Assembly (NCBI GenBank): GCA_902805475.1
Contig: CADCSX010000023.1
Location: 1,860,001 to 1,924,000, forward strand
Direction: 5' to 3'
Length of the DNA: 64,000 nucleotides
Source: Entonaema liquescens
Lineage: Eukaryota; Ascomycota; Sordariomycetes; Xylariales; Xylariaceae
Shown here: positions 56,050-64,000 of the stretch, piece by piece
Numbering within the stretch: position 1 is the stretch's first letter
How the letters are laid out: the number at the start of each line of letters is the position of its first letter
The notes under the pieces: model-generated
Databases searched by the model: none
What the model saw: only the letters and a program-made list of their open reading frames with translations
What the model was told of the DNA's origin: nothing
Made by a program: the position numbers and the translations under genes

Positions 56050-58137
56050 TTTGGTTCCTTTAATAGAACAAATATTTATTAGTATAGATTAGGATTCAAT
56101 CCCCAAAATTAATGGTTACTAGTGGCTCTAAAAGAAAACTAGATTTCAAAGAAGTTAGAACTCATAAAATATCTGCTTACAAGTAGGTAGGAGGTAAGTT
56201 GGGTTTCCAAGTTTAAGTTCTTTCTACTTGGAAAATCGAGGGGATTAGAAACATTACCTAAGTTGTCTAAGCTTAAATAAACACAGTGCTAAATATATGT
56301 AATAACTGACGCCTATGGTTCCCAACTACGTTACATTGTCATGCATATATCAAAGAGAATGCCCCTCGCCACTCTTTGACCGGATATGCCGGGATGGAAG
56401 TCTTCCCTAATGTTTGCTGCATGGACCAATAAACCTCTCCTTGTCGATAAAAACTGCTACCTAGGTAGATGTTAAGCACCTACATAATCTAATGGCTGTT
56501 TCCTCTTGGCGCATTGGGGATAAATATCGAAGTCTCCCTTACATAAGATTTAAGGGGCGATTGATGACTGTAAGAGCTTCCCGGCCAATCCACGTGGATT
56601 TGATTGGTTTAACTCCTTAAATTATTCATAGGCTATTCTGTTTACTCCTTTTTCAAAGTCGTTATTTCTAAATATAAATGGGTAATATACTATACACTTG
56701 AGAACATGCTTACCTACCTACGTAGTATAAAATAGCAATCAATGGTTATTTGCAGCAGTTCGTTAGATAAATGGAATATAATTAAAACCCGCATATGGAA
56801 CCACCTACTGTATGTTATGTATGTAGTGCCAAAAGGGATTCTTCTATGGTCTGCCTTGCTTTCTATCTCCTCTTCTCTCGAGTCGAAGAGAATAGAAGCT
56901 TTTCATGTTCGAGGTTGGGTCAATCCAATTCTTGATGAAGTAGTCTGACTACGGAGTCTCTTCGGCCAACCTGCATGATGTCGTTCTTCCTGCTTACAGC
57001 ACTGCTACCCAACAGTGGTCTCACGTACCTTCTCATCCAATTGTTTAGCGCTTCCAATTACTATCGCCAACATGTCACGGTATGTAGGCACGTAAAGGTA
57101 GCTCTTCCCGCTTTCTTCTCTTTACCCATTATCCCCTATCTATACACTGGCCTACATAACTACCTGTTTGACTAGCCTCCAACAAGCTTATATCAACCAA
57201 CAAAGTTAACGAAAAAAGAGAACAAAAAAAACCGATGTACACTGTTGTGGACTTCATCAGGCGTAAGGAAAGTCTAATGCCTGCTGAGTCCTGCATATAT
57301 TACGATACTGTTCACGCCCTGCCTTTTAAATCGTTTGTTGGACAGGTATTCCCTCTTTCTTATACTTGCAATGGTGTCACTAAAACCCCGACAAAAAGCT
57401 CGTTAGATGCGGACTCCCAAAAGGATAAAATCGATGCCAAGACTTCACCCCTATTCTCTACTTTGGACAACCCCCCAACGTTAACTACGATTCAACAACT
57501 GTCATGGTATGGGAGGACAAGGCAGCATTCGGTTAGTTCTACCAAATATTCACTACTCGCGAGGCTTTTGGACGGATTAAGGAAGACAATGAGAACTTCT
57601 TAGATCTTAGCTTCCAACTCATTTATGTGCTTGGCGAGCTTATGACCATGAGTCGGCATTGAAGAGCCCTAACTTTTGTATCTCAAATTTTGGAACAAGC
57701 CTGGTAATTTTTGAACATTCCGAAGAATCTTTGAAGGTATTGTGATAGAATATATCAAAACCCCAGCGCTAACAGCTGCCTATAGTGTTTACCCACAATA
57801 ACCAGGTAGTTTGAATCTACTTGCGCGATGATGATGATGATGATGATACTTTAAGACTCAGACTGGCTAGCTTAATAAGCACTTCCAACGAAACTTGTAC
57901 ATCTAAGTTACCTCTTGCAAATTCTGAGTGAAGGCCTACATGTATACCTGTATACCTCTATATATAGGTAAGTACCTGTCCAGGACTCAGCCTAGATGGA
58001 CTTGTGTAATACGGTTGGGATCATGTAGGTACCAAAGGTAAAGCTGGTGTCAGGGGTCTCACTTGAGACTCCCTTAGAACAAAGAAACTGTTTTGTATGT
58101 ATAGCTCTGGCTTCAGAGCTTCCTTAGTTAGAGTTCC
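56050..58137. other. Long intergenic stretch
   Basis: About 2 kb. Frames at 56742-57175 and 57235-57603 lack any protein-family text. A (GAT)n run lies at about 57828-57848. The lost 5' part of the FAD oxidase would be expected near the end but cannot be read. Confidence 0.45.
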
Positions 58138-59768
58138 TTGCGGAACAACGAAGTTGTGTCCTCACCTTTTGGTTTGCCTCGTGACAGCTGGTTTCTAAAC
58201 CAACACGCAAAGAGCTTAGCCACCTACAACATATTTCGATTCCCAACCTTGATCCCATCTTCACCACACTTTCATCATACCTTCAAGTGTCATGATAGCC
58301 AGTTTGCTGAGTATGACACCGAGGCATGTGAACAGCTTCGATCCGTTTGGGACTACCCCGAGACTCACCTTATCACCCCATCATCGCCAATGGCCCCTTT
58401 CTATGCCAACGTTAGTTGTGACCCCTATACATCGCGCGAGGCTCAGTATGTTATCGGCACTTATGTCCGGTATGCAGTAAACGCAACTTCAGTTGAAGAT
58501 TACCGGTCAACTCTTGAGTTTGTCCAAAAGCATAACATGCGGCTAGTGATTCGGAACACTGGCCATGATTATCTGTCTAAGTCAACTGGCGCTGGCGCAT
58601 TAGCCCTTTGGACTCGCCACTTACAGGATATATCTATTTTTGATTACCACTCACCTCGATACAGTGGAAGGGCAATGAAGATGGGGCCAGGTGTGCTGAA
58701 CGGCCAAGCTCAAGCTGCTGCCCATGATCAAGGGCTTATAGTGGTAGGCGGGGTAGCCCCATCAATCGCCACTGCGGGAGGTTATACGCAAGGGGGTGGT
58801 CATGGAGCACTTGCGTCGACGTACGGTCTTGGGGCCGACCAAGTCCTTGAATGGGAAGTGGTCACAGCCGATGGACAAACACTGCTTGCTACACCAGAGG
58901 AGAACTCTGACCCATATTGGGCTTTATCGGGTGGCGGCGCCGGAACCTATGCCGCTGTGTTGTCTATGACAGTCAAGACCTATCCCGATGGGTTATTTGC
59001 GGCAGCTAAGCTGATTTTCACAAACCAGGATGCAACAGATGACGCGTTTTGGAGCGTTGTGCATACCTTTTTATTAGCCCAGCCTACGATCACGGAAGCT
59101 GGCGCAGGAGGCTAACGCATCCTTCTAGATTATGCCATCGACGACTTTCCTACATACCTAGAAGCCTATCAGGCAATGAGTCCGCAATGTAATATCTCTC
59201 AATTCAATATTGGTGGAAGGTTTCTGCCTTGTTCCCTGCTTTTGACAGACGAAGCAACAGCATCTGTCACTGAGGCTTTGAAGTTTATAACTAAGAATGG
59301 CGGCATCTATTCTGGAACGTCCGTCATTGTTACCCGTGAACCGTTTGCACCCAATTCGGTCCATCTGCTCTGCCGTTCGACACAGGTTGTGAGCACCTAT
59401 GGAACGTAAGTAGTTGCCCGTCCCCAACCCCCCTGTTTCCCATCCGCCTCATCCCAATATGTTCATTGGGCAGACCATACGATCGCTTCAACTACGATGC
59501 GAACATCGACATGCAACGCCATCTTACGCATGTACTAGCACCCGCTCTAGAGGCATTGACTCCAGGGGGTGGCGCATATCTGAATGAGGCGGATATACAC
59601 CAGCCTGCTTTCCAGGAGGTATTATACGGGAATAACTACGCGAGGCTGAAGGATATCAAGGGAAAATATGACCCGAACGATGTGTTCTATGGTCCTACCG
59701 CGGTAGGCAGTGAGAACTGGAAGATAGAGTCCGACGGGCGGCTGTGTAGGACGAAGACAGAAGCGTAG
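58138..59768 (+). pseudogene. Berberine-bridge-type FAD-linked oxidase, degenerate
   Basis: Recognisable parts: an N-terminal segment with LRSVWDYPETHLI, the FAD-binding PCMH domain (RLVIRNTGHDYLSKSTGAGAL with the His that often carries covalent FAD, then GGYTQGGGHGALAS, then YWALSGGGAGTYAAVLSM), and after a short intron (59406-59473) the BBE C-terminus (ALTPGGGAYLNEADI, NYARLKDIKGKYDPNDVFYG). Three defects are visible: no ATG or signal peptide at the start of the frame, an in-frame TAA at 59113-59115, and loss of roughly 40 residues at that point, since text resumes with YAIDDFPTYLEAYQAM. Further loss between STYGT and PYDRFNYD is likely. The family oxidises alcohols, sugars or alkaloids, often in secondary metabolism; no metabolite cluster is visible around it. 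Confidence 0.75.
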
Positions 59769-61828
59769 CCTTCCACAAGGGGTTCGCACAATGAATAGAG
59801 ATAGAACAGGTGGACTAACCTGCTAAGCGCTACCATAGGCGTTCTTTGAAGTAAAAATGTTCTGGAGCCCGCCCAACAGAATCTTGCTATAAGCCCAGCC
59901 CTGGGAGTTAGCCCGGAGGTCAGAAGGTATCATATCTAGTCAAAATCAGTGCTCCTAGATTGTGTTATTCAAGAAGGGGGCTCAACCCGTTGAGCCAGGT
60001 TGTTGCTTACAGATATACTCTGAGTTAATGCCCCCCATAAATCTATAGTGCCACTATAGTGCTACAATCGCGGCCTTCCATTATGCTGGCTTTATCAACG
60101 TTCCAGTGTATCTTCGACTTCTGATTATTGAGAAGTGAAATGACAACCTTAGTTAGGTAGATTATTGATTTCGTTTGATTTACCTCGGCATTGGTTTGCC
60201 ACCCAGGGGCCGCTTACGACAATCTAAAAAGGTTACTTTTTCTTCAGCAATGTCAGGATATTCATAAATTTAGAATAGTTATATGGAATATCTTTGTAGT
60301 TCCCTTATTATGACTTAGAAGCTGCCGTGCCCTGAACACATAGAAGTGGTTCTCATATACGTTAGATAGGATTAAAAGACGTAAGTTGTCTAGGGCCATG
60401 GCATACATGGAGAGGCTTCAGGCTTTCTGAATATAAACCTGGGAGTTTACCGTACAGTGCTCCCTTGTGTTGTTCTTCGATGTTACTAAAACTATGTTGG
60501 TCATCCCAATGGCTCGATGGCGTCCCCTAAACGTACGTTCAATGTTACATGTGATTTAAACATTCAGCATGCTGCGGATTTTCTCTGTATCATCGAGAGA
60601 CAAGAGAAGAAACGAGGTTGAAGGATGTAGATTCACATGACCATATGCCTCGGAGTTACGAAATATGTAAAGCGATTTCGGTACACCGAATAACGTCTTT
60701 CTCCTTGGTATGAGCCCTGGCTGCCGTTTAAGTCTCATACCGAACCTAGCTTCGGCATCGGTAAGGATAGAGGCGGCTGGCTTGAACGAAGAGGGAACCT
60801 AGATGGTCTTAACGACATGTGGCGATTCGGTTGGGTTGACCTTTGTCTTATCCAGATGTGGTTGTAGACATTATCGTACAGAAACATCTCATGCGGTTTC
60901 TCCCACCACATCTAGAACCCTCGAGACCGAAACAACGATCAAGTTGAAACCATTTCGGAGTACAATAACGTCAATTCCATCGTTGGATTACATGAAGCAA
61001 GACAGTCAGTGGTAGATTGCAAGTAAGCTTAGATGTCATCATCCTCGAGAGTTTCACTTTGGACAATGAGCAAACCCTTATAAAGCAACACAATCGTATG
61101 GATGATCAATCATCTTTGTCACTCAGAATGACAACAGTGAATTCGTAGCTAGAAAATCCAAAGACCCAAAGCTCGAAAACCAGCTCATTCTGAGATTGCA
61201 TGATGTAATGTTTGTGGAATTGTGTTGCTAATCCGTGTTGCTAATTTGTGTAATAGACTTCTTGATTCATGTCTAATGCGAATTTCCGAACTGCCTTTTT
61301 GAAAGTGGCTGCGACGTTCTTGTCATGTGGCACGGCATTAATTGTGCGATCTCTTGCTTCGATTTGATTGGCTCATGGTGTTAAACAAGCCCCTTTACCT
61401 GCCTGTCCGGGAAGTCCCCAAAAGGTGAAAGGGTTAGGTGGCCCACTCTAGAGCCAGCGGACTCTACCGGGCCCCCAGGCTGCTCCCAGCTCTAGGTGCT
61501 TCTTTCCAGCTCGCCCCCCAGGCGGAAGGCCCATTCATAAGATCGACACGCAGGTCAAACTGCCAAGTTCCATCATCACTGACGTTTAAATCTTCACCTA
61601 ATTAATTCAACTCGAACCTTATTGCTCTTCTCCAGACAAAGAAAGAAAATCAAGCTTTTACAAATAGTCTAGGCTTTCCACTTCTTTCTTGGACCGATCT
61701 TGGTTAATAGCTCTTTGTCTGCTGCATCACACGCATCACCTACTATTGGCCATTTCTATCATCCGCCTGCAAGCCACATTACCGTAGAAACCCAAAAGTA
61801 CCTTCTTACCCTTCTAAACCCAACAAAT
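59769..61828. other. Long intergenic stretch
   Basis: About 2 kb without a supportable gene. The part from 61400 to 61540 is GC-rich, unlike its surroundings, with weak inverted-repeat text around CTCTAGAGCC; the last 270 bases are presumably the leader of the inhibitor gene. Confidence 0.45.
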
Positions 61829-62271
61829 ATGCGTTTCTTCTCTACGATCGTTGCAGCACTTGCTGTTGCCGCCGGCGTCTCGGCCGTCGATATTCAGAAG
61901 TCCGTCATTGTCAGCTTCCCTAGCGGAACTACTGACGATATCGTCAACCGTGCGAAGGATGATATTCGAAAGGCTGGTGGTGTAATCACCCACGAGTACC
62001 AACTCATCAAGTACGCATTCACTTCGATCTATATATACTTCCCTTTACTTTTATATATACTCTATTCGTCTAGGCATTGCGTCATGAGCGAAAACATATA
62101 CCCTTTCTTTTGATGGTGAATAGATAGGCTGACTAGGTGATCCTCAAATATAGGGGCTTCGCAGCTAAGGCGCCGCAGAAGATCCTCGAAACGGTGTCGG
62201 CCTGGAGCGCCGAGTACAACGCCGTCATCGAGGAGGACCAGGTGGTCCAGATTTCCAACGGCGAGAGTTAG
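61829..62271 (+). CDS. Secreted peptidase inhibitor I9-like protein
   Basis: Two exons, 61829-62010 and 62154-62271, phase 2, giving 99 residues; the intron is 143 bp. The N-terminus MRFFSTIVAALAVAAGVSA is a signal peptide. The mature part (QKSVIVSFPSGTTDDIVNRAKDD, then GGVITHEYQLIKGFAAKAP formed by the splice, then YNAVIEEDQVVQI) has the beta-alpha-beta-beta-alpha-beta layout of the inhibitor I9 domain, found as the propeptide of subtilisins and as stand-alone inhibitors such as yeast Pbi2. There is no protease domain here, so it is a free inhibitor. Pbi2 itself is cytosolic/vacuolar, whereas this one appears to be exported. An upstream ATG at 61700 in frame would bury the signal peptide and is not used. 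Confidence 0.88.
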
Positions 62272-64000
62272 ACGCGCGGTGCTTGACCGCATACGCATAC
62301 GTAACGACAGCCATGACTAAGGCGCCGGACGACTTGCAAGATACCCCTCCTCCGCACCAGGCACGGAGCCCGCAGGTAGACAGACGGAACAGGCGTTATT
62401 GAAGGGCAGATGACACGAAAAGTGGACGTACGGAGTGGATTGAATTAGACAACATGCTTTCGGCGTTTTTCTTTTTTCTCTTTTTCTTCGAAGAAGATGG
62501 GTTTTCGTTAGGGTGGCCATCGTGTTCATAGGAAATACCACACTTTCGCTGCACCACGTCTTAAGGTCTCCGTGTCTCTAGTTATCTTTTAAGCCCAACC
62601 GGACAGAATCAGTCCATGTGATGGTGGGTGGGCTGTGCTTGTATGATTTTATTTATTTAAAATATGCGGGTTAGAGTTGTTCATACGCTAGGTACTCACC
62701 ATGGCTGAAGGCGCCGAGGATGCAAGGTTTCTTGGAGTAGCCTTAGCGTCGTCTCCTTGGAAGGCCTTGAAAAGTATGCGTTGAGTCAGGAGGGCGGTAG
62801 GACAACGTCCGGAGTGCGGTCGGCTTCGGAGAAAGTCCAGGTGGCCATATATGGTTGTTTGGAAAATTGGCTTCGTTGGCTATATGCAAGTTCTCAGTGT
62901 CCCAGCAACCCGATTCTACGCAGCTGCCACGTTAGCCGCAGAGGATTGTGGAGTTCACGATGGAGTCTCACCGCATTTGACTCCTCCACCCCTGTCGGAC
63001 ATTGCTGTCTGCCGCTATTTCGAGCTTAAGTGGGCAGATGAAAAGTGAAAAATCAAGATCATACACCTTCGTGATGTGAGGAAAACTGTTGGATTTTTGC
63101 AGGGAGTCACTGAGGTTGTGGGCTGTTCTGGCTTCTTAGATTATATTCATGTATAACTCACCTGATGCCAAATTAATTCCCATGTGGTATTTGAGTGCTT
63201 TTGGTATTCCCCATTGAGAATGCCTTACATGAGTGGGCCCCATCCAGCGTCCATTAGGACTGCACGAGTGGAAGCCCTATTGAACGAAGAGGCGGTAGGC
63301 CCATTATCACTTGAAGTTGGGTGTGTTGTCTAGAGGCCCAACGCTACCTACCATTCGGCCGACTCCGCTAGATTATAGTCGGATTTCAAATAGTCTTGTA
63401 GAATGCTCTCTTGGCCACCTATCATCTATGCGATCCTCGTCACGAGAGATGTTAGATCCATCTGCCCGTATGACTTTGCACCACTCGGCTCATCCAGTTT
63501 TGAATGTATCTGAGATAGGCGCCGCCTTGAGACTCCGTAGATTGGCCAATTATCGCTTTGATGATAGATCTATATGCGAAAGCCTTCGTTTGAGATTCTC
63601 ATAATCGATATCTGATGTCACTGCATGTTCAACCCCCACGTGTAGACGACGAGCGTCACGACGCGTAGACCTTTTACGGATTATCGAGTCGTGGGCAATT
63701 ACCAACCTTATGATTACTACCTATGTATACAGGCATTGCATCCAATCCAGTGTATTTCGGGTATACCTAGCATTGGCATTTGGGAAGACAAGTCCCTCGG
63801 GTAATTGAGGGGTACGTTTTCGCTGAAGGACTGTATGTCTTAAGCTTTGACACTCGGGCTGATCATCTTGCATCGCCGGTGATTTGTGGGGGAAAGATTA
63901 CATCTTGAAACAAACGGTAGTGGTAAAATGCGACGCTGCGTTGTCCATATTGGGAGCCTAGGTATTGATGTCAGTCCAAGTGACCTGTATCAACTCCTTC
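62272..64000. other. No gene seen to the window end
   Basis: The last 1.7 kb contains only short frames (for example 62757-63029 and 63311-63604) without family-like text on either strand. The local composition near 62700-63000 is somewhat richer in G/C and might be a decayed coding fragment. Confidence 0.4.

Noticed and set aside
57235..57603. 122-codon plus-strand frame
   Set aside because: No signal peptide, no domain text, no splice extension found; could be chance in this AT-moderate region.
58080..58140. Upstream exon with a signal peptide for the FAD oxidase
   Set aside because: No ATG followed by a hydrophobic segment and donor site could be found within about 600 bases upstream.
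1..64000. CRISPR arrays, secondary-metabolite cluster, rRNA genes
   Set aside because: No spaced direct repeats, no PKS/NRPS/terpene core enzymes and no rRNA text were found; the organism is a fungus, so CRISPR is not expected.

Overview
The window is nuclear DNA of a filamentous ascomycete. Genes are broken by short introns of about 50-140 bp with GT..AG ends and CTAAC/CTGAC-type branch sites, they lie on both strands without operons, and the families are fungal: Nic96, bZIP with a DUF3425-type tail, fungal ankyrin proteins with a STAND-type N-terminus, and Dal5-, YAT- and sugar-type permeases. A Sordariomycete (possibly Xylariales) is my best guess, but nothing here fixes the order. Gene models were built by hand by joining reading frames at splice sites; where I give exon coordinates the joined length is a multiple of three.

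Left part (1-16 kb): a DCAF4-like WD40 protein (+), a bZIP factor (-) whose upstream region holds an AT-rich island bracketed by 48-bp repeats, the nucleoporin Nic96 (-), and a three-domain protein (-) joining a P-loop kinase-like module, a HAD phosphatase-like module and a uracil phosphoribosyltransferase-like module. Divergent from it is a small protein (+) with the EExxE/ExxD signature of MazG-type NTP pyrophosphohydrolases. 

Middle-left (16-30 kb): a frameshifted secreted CBM9-like protein (-), a large ankyrin protein (+) with a STAND/HeLo-like N-terminus, an NmrA-like NAD(P)-binding protein (-), an amidohydrolase (-), an Ayr1-like short-chain reductase (-) and an OGFr-like protein (+). 

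Middle (31-45 kb): a small secreted or membrane-tailed protein (+), DPH3 (-), a peroxisomal PXA1-type ABC half-transporter (+) interrupted by five single-base losses, an MFS sugar transporter (+) with an overlapping upstream ORF, a conserved proline-rich protein (+), a small single-pass protein (+), AP-3 sigma (-) and a JlbA/IDI-4-like bZIP (+). 

Right part (46-64 kb): a YAT amino-acid permease (+), a secreted protein of unknown role (-), an initiator tRNA-Met (-), a Dal5-family permease (-), an aldo-keto reductase (-) with a GC-AG intron, a decayed berberine-bridge-type FAD oxidase (+) and a secreted I9-type peptidase inhibitor (+). The last 1.7 kb shows no gene I can support.

Most genes are ordinary housekeeping, transport and metabolic functions with no evident cluster. 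The points most worth a second look are the kinase-HAD-UPRTase fusion beside the MazG-like gene, the 48-bp/84-bp repeat element upstream of the bZIP, and the recurring one-base losses, often in homopolymers, that break several otherwise well-preserved genes and may reflect assembly error rather than decay.
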